The notes: generated from the letters alone by a model not told the origin. A DNA stretch of 64,000 nt from Datisca glomerata (GCA_003255025.1 QANY01005609.1:791152-855151); one strand, 5' to 3'; shown: positions 21,716 through 34,700, counted from the first letter of the stretch. Program-made: numbers and translations.

Positions 21716-22300
21716 ATAAGTTGAATATGGATCCCGCTACGAAGCTTGTAAAGCAGAGGAAAATAAGCTTTACCCTAAAACAGAATTAGGCAATCGTGGA
21801 AGAGGTCGAAAAGCTCTTGACAACCAGTTTTGTTTGGGAAGTGGACTACCCTAAATGGTTAGCCATCGTGGTAATGGTAGGGAAGAAAAGTGTAAAATGG
21901 AGCATATATGTGGACTTCACCGATTTGAATAAAGCTTACTCTAAAGATGAATACATGCTGACAATGATATCCTGTAGATGGGTGGATCGAGGAATGTGAA
22001 GAAACTCTCGACAGATTTAAGGAATACCTGGCAACTCCACCTTTACTCTCTAAGTTGGTGCTAGGTGAACAACTCCTGTTGTATGTTCCTATTTCAGCAA
22101 TCATCATCAGCGTCGTACTCATCAGGGAAGAGGAAAGAAAGCAGAAGCCTGTGTACTTTATCAGTAAAAGACTTGTAGCGGCCGGGGTGACATATAAGTG
22201 GATGGAGAAGTTTGTGCTGGCCATTGTGAATGTTGCACGAAAACGGAGACCCTAATTTTAGGCATATTGCATCAGAGTGTTGACATATTTCACCTATCAA
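21716..22300 (+). pseudogene. Tat reverse transcriptase with the catalytic core deleted
   Basis: The N-terminal finger is clear: AIVEEVEKLLTTSFVWEVDY and VDFTDLNKAYSKDEYMLTMI (21790-21968). After about 15 bp the frame jumps to EETLDRFKEYLATPPLLSK and REEERKQKPVYFISKRLVAA (22005-22170), the connection/RNase H part that follows RT. The palm with the YxDD box and about 200 residues are missing. The deletion alone makes the element unable to replicate. The remainder also has shifts (near 22255). Confidence 0.82.
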
Positions 22301-22935
22301 GAGTCTCCTGCACTCTCAAGAGTAAGCGGGAGAATGGAAAAATGGTCGATTGAGCTAAGCCAGTATGACATTCATTACGAGCCTAGAACCTCAATCAAAG
22401 GGAAGACACTAGCAGACTTCATTACAAACTTCACTGAAGGAGAAGTTGAAAGGGGACCTCATGAAGAAATTGAGAATGGGCCTTGGAAATTATACATTGA
22501 TGGTGCTCCGAATAACAAAGGAGTAGGAGCAGGGGTGGTGATACCGACCTCCTTTGGAGAAACATCAGAGTATTCCATCTCCTTCAGATTCAACGCATCA
22601 TATAATGAAGCTGAGTATAAAGCGCTAATAGCGGGCATGACTCTACTACGAGATATGAGGTAACATACGTAAATATATTTTGTGATTCTATGCTAATTGT
22701 GAAACAAGTCACGAGGGAATACATAACGAAAGATGTAAGGATGATCTGCTACCTACAACGGGCAAATGACCTCCTAAGCTTGTCGAAAGGCTACCGGATC
22801 CAACATATCCTGGGAACTGAGAACCTAGGATCATCATTGTAATTCTCGTACAAGATGAACGTTCCCGTGGAATTTCTGGAGAGACCAAGTACCTCACTCC
22901 CGTGGAATGACATAACTGATATCGAAGTAGAAGGA
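22301..22935 (+). pseudogene. Additional RNase H domain of the Tat element
   Basis: After RMEKWSIELSQYDIHYEPRT and GKTLADFI, a second RNase H-like domain starts with WKLYIDGAPNNKGVGAGVVI (about 22480) and continues NASYNEAEYKALIAG. After a frameshift it continues with DSMLIVKQVTREYI and YLQRANDLL. The DG, E and DS positions fit the catalytic acidic residues. Tat elements are known for carrying two RNase H domains. This is the best-preserved part (22277-22663 open). Confidence 0.8.
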
Positions 22936-24110
22936 GAACCCAGTTGACAGAACAACATAATCCATTATTTTAAGGAAGGAATACTCCCAGAAAATAAGCT
23001 CCTCATCAGGAAGGTGCAACAGTAGAGCACCAGGTATACATTGGTAAATGAACTATTGTATAAGAAATCCTTTACAGGTCCATGCCTGAAGTGTTTGCGG
23101 GAGAAGGAAATCACATTGGGGACATGTCTCTAGCACATAAAGTGATAAACAAAGGGTATTACTGGCCGAAGATGCATAAAGACGCTAAGTAGTATGCTAA
23201 GAAATGTGATAAGTGTAAGCGCTTTGCACCCATAGTCAAGATGGCCCCCGGAAAGATCAAAACCATAACGAGTCCTTGCCTGCCGTGCACTGAACTCTAG
23301 ACATTGTTCGACCACTCCTCATGACACCCGTTCATAAACGCTTGTTATTGGTTGCAAAAGATTACTTCACCAAATGAATTGAGGCTGAAGCTTTTACCAG
23401 AATTCGTGAAGAGGAGGTGAAAGGGTTTCTGTGGAAATATATAGTATGCCAATACAGAATTCCCCGGGTCCTCGTATCTGACAAAGGACCACCGGAAACA
23501 TGATAAAAACCTTTTACAAAAACTTGAAAATCATCAACCGATTATCACACCATACTATCTAAAAGGAAACGGACAAGCTAGGAGGTCAAATTGAATTATA
23601 CTTGACAATTTAAAGAAACGGCTAGAGTTAGCCAAGAGAAAGTGGGTGGAAGAATTGCCAGCATTACTATAGGCATACAGAACAACTCCTAGACAAACAA
23701 TGGGTAAAGCTTCATTCTCTCTAGCATACAGAGTGGAAGCAGTGATTCTTGTTGAAATTGGAAACTCCACTATGAGATTTAGACTAAGCGAACAATACAA
23801 TGAAGAACTCCTAAGAAATAGCCTTGATGAACTGGAAGAACGAAGAGAAGAAGCCCTGATCCGGATGGCCCATTACAATCAGAAGAGAAAATCTTACTTC
23901 CATAAAAATGTACAAAAGAAGGAATTCTAGAAGGGAGACCTGGTTCTAAAAAAGATCTTCCACACAGAGGGAAAATTTATCCCAACATGGGAAGGGTCAT
24001 ATATCATCAGTGGAATAGGGGGAATCAACTACTACTATTTTAAAATAGAAGAAGTAACAGATCTACCGAAGCCCTGGAATGTGGCTCACTTAAAGAAATA
24101 CTTAGTTTAA
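22936..24110 (+). pseudogene. Tat integrase domain
   Basis: The zinc-binding region shows KGYYWPKMHKDA and CDKCKRFAP. The core shows LLVAKDYFTK, IEAEAF and RIPRVLVSDKG, with the DKG residue where the second catalytic Asp lies. The C-terminal part is longest: TMGKASFSLAYRVEAVILVE, ELEERREEALIRMAHYNQKR and PKPWNVAHLKKYLV, ending near 24108. Several stops and shifts break it. It marks the end of pol. Confidence 0.82.
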
Positions 24111-24224
24111 AAATTGTAACATTCATTACAGTGAACACTTTTCTCGTGGTTTTTCCCTCGTAAGGATTATCCACGTAAAAATTAATGGTGTCAACTATCT
24201 CCATTACGCTAAAAACTACAACAA

Positions 24225-24550
24225 AAATAAATGCATAAAGTTCTTGGGATGGGCAGTTCATAAGTCCAGAAGGAAATAATGACATAAAGTCCTTGGGAGG
24301 GGCAGTTTATAAGTCCTACTCTCAGAAGGAAAATAAGAGAATAAAATCTTTGGGAGGGGCAGTTCATAAGTTCTACTCTCAGCGGAAAATAAGGGCATAA
24401 AGTCCTTGGGAGGGGTTGTTCATAAGTCATATTCTTAGAAGGAACATAAGGATATAAAGTCCTTGAGAGAGGGGCAACTCATAATTCCTACTCTCATAAA
24501 TAAATAAAAATGTAAAGTCCTTTGGAGGAGCATTCCATAGGTCCTGCACC
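24225..24550 (+). repeat. Minisatellite of about 65-bp units in the Tat 3' region
   Basis: Five imperfect copies of a unit with ATAAAGTCCTTGGGAGGGGC, then AGTTCATAAGTCCTACTCTC, then AGAAGGAAA. Copies start near 24233, 24282, 24343, 24397 and 24453, the last one running out. Such repeats between pol and the 3' LTR are common in Tat-type elements. Confidence 0.88.
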
Positions 24551-24929
24551 CAAATGAAAAAAAAAATCTTCTAAAGACAGAGGAAAAAAGAGGAACAACC
24601 AGAACGACAAGACCAAAAAGCCATGCAAACAGGTGGCTCGACCAAACAGGAATGAGCTCGCTCTATTGCATCATCAATCAACCAAGGCAAACTCTACTCT
24701 TTAAAGTAGACAAAAAAAAGAGAGGGGTGAGTACAGGTAAATTAGGCAACTATAGAAATAACAAAATTTCTATTGAGTGTTCGAAAAAGGAACCACTTGC
24801 CAAAATATTTCTATAAATTATTGCCAAAGTGTTTGAGAAAAGGACAAAAGAAAGTAGAAGCAGGAGATCATTTGAAGTACTGTAAAAAGGAAACCTGATA
24901 GAAGAAACGGTGAAATAGGAAGAAAATGA

Positions 24930-26100
24930 AAGAATGGTACTTGGAAAAGTAAGATGCGAGGAAACTGAACTAAGACTCCTATTCGAGAGTGGCCTTCGCA
25001 TGAGGGTCAGAAGCAGGAACAAGAACGGCCAGATCAGGTCCGACAGGGTCGTCGGGAAGGTCAACGAGAGGCATGTGGGGAACCTTGTCAATTTTTTGCA
25101 TCACGGTAACCCGCACTATGGACCATACCCTAAGCTTGATCAATAATGGTCTGGTACTCAGCCTCAAGTTCAGTTCCCCACTCACCAGCCTTAGCCAAAG
25201 CAGCCTATGTAGACGATAAGTTCTTTTCTGCCTCTGTTAGCTTCCCTTCGACAACAGACAAGTTCTCCTTGCTGATCTTGGAAGTCTTCTCTAATTCCCG
25301 CAGATTCTCTTCCAAACTCTCCTGCTCAACCACAACAATGTTCAACTCTTTAGTCAGACGGGCGACGACTCCTCGGAGCTCGACCTCTACCTTCCCCAAA
25401 TGATCCTATTTAGTAAGAATGATGTCTTCAGACTTGTTGATCTCCTACATCTTCATCTTGGATCCCGCCATCTCAAGCTCAATGGAGAGGATGTCCTCTT
25501 GGAGCCCGTTGTGATAAGCCACAGCCTATGAAAAACCTCCAATTGCTAGTAAATGTAAGAGTATAAAGGAAAGTGCAAAGAGATGAAACCAAAGAAAGTA
25601 AAAAGTTACTTGCATCAAACTATGACTAAGGCCGGCGATCTTTTCGTTAACAGACATTTGGTGGAGGTTAACCGTGTCCATATAAGGCATGATCCCCTTT
25701 GAGACCGTGTGTAAAGAATGAGGATCCTTCAAGAAGCACACGAAAGTGGAGAAAAGTAGTAAGATGCGCTGTGCTTCTTAACAATGTACGTGGCATAAAT
25801 TTTGTCTACACCTATATTGAGGTTATGCCTTCTGTTTAAAGCTTCTATCCCTAAAAGAATTTTGTATGTTTAGGAGTGTATTAGGAGGGGGGGAGATAAA
25901 AAGTGCCAAAAAATTCTCGAAAGAGGGGGGAGAATGAGAGTTTTAATCCTAAAGCTATATGCATAGGGGCTAGGGTTATTTGATACAGAGGATTGTAAGG
26001 GAAAGACCTAGGTACCCCATCCCCAAAACCGCAAATGACATCTGAGGGGAAGACATTTATATATCGGTCCATAAAGTGGTTGAACTTGTCTCACTTCCTA
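24930..26100 (-). pseudogene. Antisense extra ORF of the Tat element
   Basis: On the opposite strand to gag-pol, 25881-26072 reads GDGVPRSFPYNPLYQITLAP and LGLKLSFSPLFREFFGTFYL. This resembles the 'putative gypsy-type transposon' domain found in plant predicted proteins. Downstream on the same strand, 25205-25399 encodes a heptad-rich coiled coil (RLTKELNIVVVEQESLEENL, KISKENLSVVEGKLTEAEKN). Tat elements often carry such antisense additional ORFs of unknown role between pol and the 3' LTR. The parts are separated by stops and shifts, so no complete protein is encoded. The domain name is from memory; the coiled coil is seen directly. Confidence 0.65.
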
Positions 26101-26745
26101 ACCAATGGAACAATGACCTTAAACTTTGTCTCTCCCATAATTGAAAAAGAAACTCCCAATAAGAAGAAAGGAACAGGTTAAGATAAAAAAAATGGAGGAA
26201 AATAAATGAGACTTACAGGGGATGGAGTGTGCGTAAAAAGGGAATGAAATTCAATTTACGGATTTGAAAGAAAAATGAAACACAATCAATTCTATAAAAG
26301 AAAAGGCATGGAAGTGCAGTAGGCGCATAGGGACGGGACATTTGAAATGACAATGCATCCATCATTCGCAATAGTCAAATGATAAAATGGTAATTGGAAA
26401 GAGAATGAGACATGTCTTGGAAACTCGCACCACCCGAGATTGTGGAGGCAAAGCGACGCGCATAATAACTATGAGCGTGTTTTGAAGATGCACGATTTAC
26501 ACCGAAAACTGAGTACAGGAAGGAGAAACGATGTGGACTAGTGATATAATGATATTCCCGAGAAACGCGTCAGACAAGGCAATGATGGTATACGTTTTTA
26601 TAATCTAATGTACCTATTTTTTCTTCGCATTATTGATGTTTGTAGGAGTAAGAAGATAAAAAATGATGAAGCTTCCAATCCCCTGTCAAGACACGTGCAG
26701 AGTGCATTCATTACACTTCAACAAATTAAAATTCTTTGAACGTAA

Positions 26746-26760
26746 TGGAGGGAAAAGGAA
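26746..26760 (+). other. Polypurine tract of the Tat element
   Basis: GGAGGGAAAAGGAA directly precedes sequence matching the LTR start. This is the usual primer site for plus-strand DNA. Confidence 0.6.
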
Positions 26761-26762
26761 TA

Positions 26763-26825
26763 GGCATAAAACCTACACCATGCCGCGCAGATGGAAAGGG
26801 TGAATCGAGAAGCAATGAGGAGAAA
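26763..26825 (+). repeat. Truncated 3' LTR of the Tat element
   Basis: GGCATAAAACCTACACCATG through AGAAGCAATGAGGAG matches the first 60 bp of the LTR at 16438 and 9261. The first base of the TG end is mutated. Similarity stops at about 26825, so the element's 3' end was lost. Confidence 0.65.
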
Positions 26826-29268
26826 TAACAGTTCAAGTTTTTACAAATACAACTAGTTTGTCTTGTTTTTTAGTGAACAGACTAAATACAACTTAACATC
26901 TATCTCATGTTTCTCATAATAGAAGTTCCACAGTTCAAAAAATATTATACTTTTTTTAGGCAAATTCACAATTGATAACTGTGAAGTCTTACCGGTAAGT
27001 TTTGAAGGTAAGCTATCCCCCTTATCAATTTAGTTTTGAAGGTAAAATTTTAGTAACTTTTTAATTTAACCTAATACATGTACTTCACATGCAATGCACG
27101 TGCTTGATTTCTTTTAATATGGGGCATCTATTAAATTCTCATAACAAGGGGGTTTCTTACAAGTCTCATGCATCACCTTTCTCCATCATTCATTCTTCAG
27201 GCACATGTTTATGCGGACGGTGCAACTTTAAAATTTCTGGAGCAAATGGATCGTGCCATGCACATGTCAACTTCCGGAGAACGTAACTTTTGACTCAGGT
27301 TGAACCATGTAGCCCACAATATATCAAATCTAAGCTTATTCATAGATCTATGTGTGAAAATGGGTATGCAATTCGCAGCCAGTTTCGAGCCCAAAATCAC
27401 CGTTTTAAACACTTTCAGAGATCTGGAAGTTGTTTTGGTTATAATTATGGGGTTTTTCATAATTTTTCATCTATTTTAATTTTAGGGTTTCTAGAACAAT
27501 ATAAATTCATCTCTTTTTGGTCGTTTGAGTTAGTTCTGATAATTTTATAAGAAAATTGTTCTCCCTTTATTCCAATTTTTAGTCTTCTTTGTGAATCAAC
27601 GAAATTGTTGCTTAAGTCCTGGTAATCTTAAGATTCAACGGGTTTTGAAAGATTAATTAATGATAGTCGTGCGCGATTCAAATTTTTTTATTATTGTTGG
27701 GGTTTTGTCTAGACTTTCGTTACATCACATGTGCTAATAATTATAGAAGCCAAAATATTATGCGTGATACTTGTGTAAGCAATACGTAATCATGCATTAA
27801 CTTACAATTGTCGATCGCCTCTTTCTATCAAGACACAATCTAGCAATGCATTTGAGCTTTCTGTTTGTCATGCATCCTGATTGAAGGAAGAAAAAGTCAA
27901 TTTCGGTCAATTATCTATGGTTTTGAGATTCAATCTAGATTTACATTGAAGTAAGAGAAAAGGTAAAGATAAAATCATGCCATGCATTTTAAATTTAAGC
28001 AAGAAATTCCTAAAATGTGTGAATCCTTTTATATGGATATGGATCCTTTGCAGTAACGAGACCAACTGCAAAGGCAAAGTTCAATCATAACCGTTTATAG
28101 AGATAAGGACGGCTGTGATCAAAAGTAAAAAAGAAAAAAATTACTTTCTGTACAAGTAAAGTTTCACACGATCTGGATCGTCCTGCTCTGATCAGACTGA
28201 CCTCAATCGAGGATACAAATGGCAGAGAATGCTAATTCCACTTATATGTCTGAATTCGAGCAAGCAAAATTCTCTGCTTAATTAAATTGCCCAAGAACAT
28301 GCAAGTGAAAATAGAAGAGACCATACGAAACCCAAGATTCAACATACTCGTAAAAGCATCAATACGAAACCCAAGATTTTAGATTCAACAAACAAACCAT
28401 AGAAGCATCAATACTTTCCAAAAATTTTAGATTCAACACACACATAGAAGCATGAATACAGTCAATTTTCGTACAGACTAATTTACCCAAGCACTATACG
28501 GACTCGACTTTTCCCAGCTTTCTACCAAGTCAATTTTATCCAACGGATTTAGTTTTCCAGCGAGGTCAATCAGAGCTTCCTATATATCTATACGATGCCA
28601 GCTTGCTCGAGCGTCCTATATCCATAAGTATGGATTCAACTTGCCTTAGCTTACAAGGCCCATATGGAGTTTATTGTGAATGATGCCCTTAAAGTATACG
28701 ATGTAGGTACCTTATTTTTTATTACTCAATAAAGTCATATTAATGTATGCACGAATGTGTTTTAGATACTTTACAAGTGTCACGAAATTTCTCTGATCAT
28801 TATATGTGACCTTAAACATTGTATATCAAAGTTATATATAATAGGACAATGTTTTAAGTATAAGAATAAAAAAAATTCTATAAATGATAATAAAATATTG
28901 ATATATTAACAAGTCAATAATTACAAGTACAAATCATTTTAAAAAATATAACGGTCTTATCCAGACTTATGATGTGGATATATTGCAATGATGGTACTTT
29001 ATATAATGAGATTATATAACATGGAGACACAATAAATTTGAATCTGTAATAGTATCATGAAAATATAGATCATCCAAACTTTAACATATTGATAATCACA
29101 TATAGAACAATCTCAATCTTGAATAATTATCAGGCTCATGCTTATAACGTTATTTTTTTTACTTTCTCAATAAAAGTTCTATACCTCATTGAACTCAATT
29201 CCTTGTAGCTTGGAAGGGTAATGAAGTAAATAGTTAGAAATATTAATTTACAAGATGGAATCTATTCT
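26826..29268. other. Unassigned A+T-rich DNA
   Basis: No gene or known element recognised. Two neighbouring open frames (27089-27286 and 27290-27550) show no domain, and their composition looks non-coding. A short local repeat of TTTTGAAGGTAA occurs at 26999-27045. Confidence 0.5.
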
Positions 29269-30345
29269 TTTTTTTTTTGGTTAAAAGATACATATATTCA
29301 ACCAAAAAGTTACACTTTTACATAGAGATACCCCAAGTATACAACACACATTATAGTGCTAGGGCTCAGATCTAGATAAACCATACAAATCACACTACAA
29401 TGCAACCCAAGGAGACACACATGCTAAAATTGACATGTCACTCCGCAACGAAGATGCAAAACGCATATCCGGATAGGGGATCACATAAGACACACCAAAA
29501 CAAGGAAATTATACAGGTGGAACAATATAGAAAAACCTAACCATCATCTCTACTCAACCCACCACCTAATTAATCATCTCAAACAAGATACCAAGGTATA
29601 TCGCAACTAACAACCACAACAGACATTGGGTCACCAAATAAACTAAGGAAAGGCACTCAACCTAGACCCACACGGTGATGAAAGTGAGTGACTACACCAG
29701 GGTCAACCTAGGAAGCGTTGGACCCTAGGAAGCTACATCCTTTTCGGAACAACATAGGCTAACCCAAAATGGATCCAACATAGATTTAAGAGTCTAATCT
29801 CGTCAGAAGTAGGTGCTATTGGTGGAGTCCAGACCTCAAGCGAACCCGTGTAGTTCAAGAGGTAGGGGTGGATGTGGTAACAATTAATGGAAGAGATGAC
29901 CATTCAGCTCTGAAGAGAAGACGAGCCTCCTTCACCCGATCTAGGACTCCGAAAACCCTCATAGAAGAGCTCTAACGACCTGTACATGAAAATCAGAACA
30001 ACAACTAAGAGGAAACCAGATATTGCGCTCCAATTACCATTTTTTCCCAACAGATCTAGAGGTTAAAGAAAATTATAGAAAAAGCCTAGGCCTCAGTAGC
30101 GAGATACCTGCAGTAAGCCTTATAACTTCATCATCCAAAGCTTAACTCATAAATACCTTCCACGAGGATCGTCGTAGTCCTTCAACTCCTGTATATCAAT
30201 GCCCTAAAGAGACGCACATTCCAACGTTAAGCTGGATGGTGCTTAGAGTTAGGGTGTGAAATGGTTGAGAGAACCATTGTTAATGGCTAGGGTTATAGAG
30301 AAATATATAGATGAAGGTGAGACCTTCTCTCTCTAGAAGTTTCTA
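29269..30345 (-). mobile_element. Probable retroposed sequence with oligo(A) tail
   Basis: On the minus strand this roughly 1.07-kb stretch is richer in G+C than its surroundings and ends in TATCTTTTAACC followed by ten A residues (29268-29278). This suggests a reverse-transcribed RNA, either a LINE 3' part or a processed transcript. No open frame of note remains and I found no clear target-site duplication. Confidence 0.4.
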
Positions 30346-31722
30346 CATAAGTAATTTCATTTTACACAGGTGCATTCAATTTTAGAATCAATTCCTTCAT
30401 TATGAAGTTAGATTAATATTTTCCTTTAGTGTTAATTCAGGTCTCGAATGGTATGAGCGCTCAAATATATGATAAGATAAAAAATTCGTCATTCATAAGA
30501 GAATCAACAGAACTAAAAGAGAAACAAGTAATTAGAAAGGTTAACGTATTATTTACTCAGCTCTAAGTATGAACTATTTATTGAGGATTGATCTATTTGT
30601 GTTGATTATATAAATGGACTATTCAATTCTTTGAGTAATTAATAACTAGATGCAATTCTAAGATTATAGAGTAGTAATTTTAGAACTAATAAAATGATAT
30701 ATCATTTAAAGAGTTTAATTAATTATTAATTTTATTGGAGTTTTAGATTTTAGGTCTATGAGTCCCCCGGTCATCTCTATAAATATTAGTGAAACAAATA
30801 AATGAAATTATGAGAAATAGTTTAGACTTACTGACTTATAAATTATTACGCATGTGATAATAGGAGTGTCCTTTTATCAGATACTATATAAGAACAACCA
30901 AATCAATTAATATTTAATTGAAATATAAATATTGTTATTATTTGTATTAGATTGTGTGGTGTGACAATATTGTTTGCGCCTATCACAAAGAATTATACTT
31001 CGTTGAACCTGATTTTTTTCTTGAAGGAGATCACGCCATACAAAGACCTTGTGTGCCATGATACTTGGTCGGCCACCTCACCTAGTGGTAAGTGGTCACT
31101 TGTTAGATAAGGGTTATTCAATAAGACTTATATAATAATCCTAACTAAAGATTATCTTACAACTTTTTCAATAGAGGTTATCTGATAATTCAAATTATAG
31201 GTAATCTTATCAACAAAGATTTAGCTCATTCAAATGTTAAATTAAAATTTATCTCCTCCTCTAGGAGAAGGAGATCACGCCACACAGATGTAGTGTGTGG
31301 CCTGAGATGGTCACTTATCAAATAAATGCTATCTGATTAATTTTTTTTTTTAAAATTTGAAAATATAATTTTGATCTCATGCTTGAAAGATAAATTATTA
31401 TTTATGTCAAAAGAGGTGGAATTTCAAAATAAAAGAGGAGGAGAAGAAAAATTAAGAGGTGGCATTTCAAAATAAAAGAGGAGGATAAGAAAATTTAACA
31501 GTCTATCTCTCTCTCCCTCTAATTCACTAATTTCATAAATTAGACTTCCTGGAGAAGTAGAAAGACTTTCAATTCTTAAGTTATTTTTTGGGCCTAGAGA
31601 GAATTTTAGAAACATTCTCTTTTCCCTATTCCACTTTTTGATGTGTTAACTTTGTAGTGGAATGTGAACATGTAATTGTGTCATCAAATCCCCATTTTTT
31701 AGGACGTCCATATGTTCGTCCA
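30346..31722. other. Unassigned A+T-rich DNA with a short dispersed repeat
   Basis: No gene recognised. GAAGGAGATCACGCCA occurs twice (31023 and 31266) with similar flanks ending in GTGTG and followed by TGGTCACTT(G/A)T, suggesting an old local duplication or element ends. The part just before 31723 may be the end of an LTR. Confidence 0.4.
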
Positions 31723-31739
31723 TGGTATCAGAGACTAGG
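31723..31739 (+). other. Primer-binding-like site of an LTR retroelement
   Basis: TGGTATCAGAGACTAGG matches the initiator-tRNA-Met-complementary site used by most plant copia and many short LTR elements. It follows GTTCGTCCA, which could be an LTR end. No gag/pol follows in 31.7-33 kb, so this would be a decayed or non-autonomous element. Its limits are not visible. Confidence 0.5.
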
Positions 31740-34700
31740 CATGAAAGTTATGAGATTCAAAGAACCTAATTATTGTTGGAGGGTTCAATGAACCCGATTG
31801 TTCGTGAACACTTCAAAGAATTAATTGACTCATCTTCACCCGAAAGTATATTTCCTCTTGTATATAAAATTAATAGATAAATAGATTGATTGCATCGACA
31901 AGATATTTCTTCAAGAAATCTATTATTTTGAATGATCCGATCATCAGGCGTGACGCTTCTACTGCGTGCCAATTCTTGGTTTGTGAAACCGACAATTAGT
32001 ATTAACTATTTCATATACTAATTTAATACGGTGATTATATGATAATCACAAATAAATTTAATTTACCTCCATGAATGTATGAGGGCTGGAACTATGCATT
32101 AGATGTATGTTTTTATGGATGCTTATGATTCATATGATGAATGCATGGATAATGACTTTGGTTGCTAATTATATGGTTCATTGGATTTCTTGTAATTGTA
32201 ATTTTATTTTGTTAAACCCTAGAATTTGAATATAGGGTTTACATGTAAAAAATTATTGGGACTCACTATGATTATAATGAGATTGAGAACTCAAAGTTCA
32301 GATTCAAATTTATGCTCACCCATGATGGCCATCGCACGTTGGGGGCTAGCCGCAATGGACAAGCCAGCACCCCCACGCAACATGAGTAGGGTGCACAAGC
32401 GCTTAGTGTGGGTGCTTACTGGTCCACTGGACATATCAATGCTCAACACCACACATGTTGCGCAAACCACCACTTAGCGTAGGTGCTTTGCACGATGAGC
32501 ATGTCTACGCTTGACTTCATGCAAGCTGATAGCCGGAACACCTTGTCGTTGTGTCGAGAAGGGGCTAGGCACTATCCACAACACCAACACCTCATATAGT
32601 CTGCAGTTGGGCTGCAAGCTAGATAATGATGGGCCTTTGGCCACATAAAATTGTTAGCCCTAGTACGATACAATTTCAGTCTCTGACGACATCCAGAGCG
32701 CAACCCTGGTTATGCCAATTACGAGAAAGTTAGAAGACTACCAAATTATAATTTTCGTTATTTTTTTCTTTGTTGTAATTTAAATATTCAAGGGACCTGG
32801 CCAATTCCATTTCAATTCTGATTGCATATTACATTTTTTTAATTTAGATTTTTATTTGGTTTTGCTGTTTAGCTACATTTCTTAATGGCTTTTGAGTAGT
32901 TATTTGCATAATATTGTGCTCATGTGCAGATGGCCTTGGAAGTTTGGTGGTTGGAGAGTGTTGTAGCTGATTTTGTTGGTGTTATGGCAATGATCATGCA
33001 CACTTGGCAGGAGGATTTGTTGCATTGTCCAGTTGGGCTAAAAATAGAGAAGATGCTCGTGTGCTTAGAGTTAGTTATCCACCTGGCATCAATGCCTTTT
33101 TCATGGTCCCCACTTGATAGTTGCTCGACATGTGTTGTTCCTACGAGATTGAAGCCCTAATTCTAAGGCTCTTTAAATAGAAAGTACATCCATTTTGAGG
33201 GGAGATCAGAGATTCTTATTGAAAATAATGAGACATTTTATAGAGCAAGGACATAAGGAGAAGGATAGAAAAGGAAGCAATGCATTGAGGAAGAAGACAA
33301 AGAAGAGGATATTCATTATTTTCCTTCTCTCTTAACTTTATTTTACTTATTGTATTTCTGCATTGTAGTTCATTTTCTGTGAGATAACAATATAAATGGT
33401 TGTATTTGAATGTGTTCAAAAGCTCATTATGAGCCAAAACCTTTAAGCTAGTATGGGTAATGAACCTTGAAGTTGCTATTCCTGGTTAACGAAGTATATG
33501 TTACTCATTTTCTTTTAGCATTTGATTCAGGGAAACTTAATGTTCAAATTATATTATTGACTGGATATCTTTAGTAAAATACAAGTTAGATTAAATACTG
33601 AAAATGTTTGATTTAATGGAAATAGGTTTGAATGATACTTGGGTACTTAAATCCTATAGATCTAAGTATTTTGGGAGTAATATAGGCATATACGCTCACC
33701 TTATAAACCAATTGGCTGGAACTAATGAGAGACAATTCTAATCTGAATTAGGCCTAAATATAAGGTAATTAAGCTTAGAGTTAAAGATCACAAGGATGGA
33801 AATCTATTGTGCTTTTAAGCTGTGGTTAATGATATTATGATGTTGTAGCAAGATGACGTATTTGTCCAGAAATATTAATGGAAAGGGGATTTAACCATTC
33901 TAGCTCTCTTTATCATTGAACACACCATTAGTATTAAACTTAATCTTATATTCTTCAAGTGTCACTCTAAGCTGTTTTACTATCATTACCATTCATCTTT
34001 AATTTTGAATTACCTGAAATCAATCACCATTGTTACTCTGTGTTTTTAATTAGATTTAGTTGGTCTATTTTATTATTTATTTCTCATCAGTCCATGCAGA
34101 GGTCGACACTCACTTAACACTTTATTACTTGTTAATGACAGATTCACTTTCATATACACATCAAACAACAATAGAACAACTATAAGATCTGAGTGTATAC
34201 TGGATGTGAACTATCTTTCATCGCACGTTTAGTTCTAGTTTTGCTACTTTGATCTTTTTGCACAACCAAGTTACTTGAAGAAGACTTGACAATTCATCTT
34301 GAAATAAAAGTAGAGTACCATCACTTGATATAGTGCTCAGTAACATAGAATTCTAATTGCGCTATTTAGTTCATCTGCCATCAAACCTTAATTAATGTAA
34401 CTAATATCTTCCCAACTACCTAAAACATACCAAGAATCAAGACTAAGAACTTCTAGAGTTTGGAAACTATATTCTACAACCTGTATAAAATTAATGATAA
34501 ATTAATCGAGATTTATACAGATTCCTATGTTAAAAACTCAAACTGATTGATATGTATGCCAACATCCTTCTGATTTTGAGATTTTGGAGAGTCAGAACTG
34601 AGACTGATGGAAGGGAAATCTAAACACTGGGATTCAGTTTCATAGGTTGGCTGGACATGCATTTATTTAACAGTATTATTTGAAACAATAATGAAGTCGT

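Larger units (their letters stand above)
16438..26825 (+). mobile_element. Degenerate Tat-lineage Ty3/gypsy retrotransposon
   Basis: Order of parts: LTR (16438-16750), primer site, gag, protease, RT, RNase H, integrase, a 3' non-coding region with a minisatellite, an antisense ORF, polypurine tract and a stub of the 3' LTR. Every coding domain carries stops or frameshifts. Gag style, the DNG protease motif, an extra RNase H between RT and integrase, and an antisense ORF downstream of pol are typical of Tat-lineage elements. The element lies in the flank of MLP copy B; a truncated LTR of the same kind flanks copy A. Confidence 0.85.
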
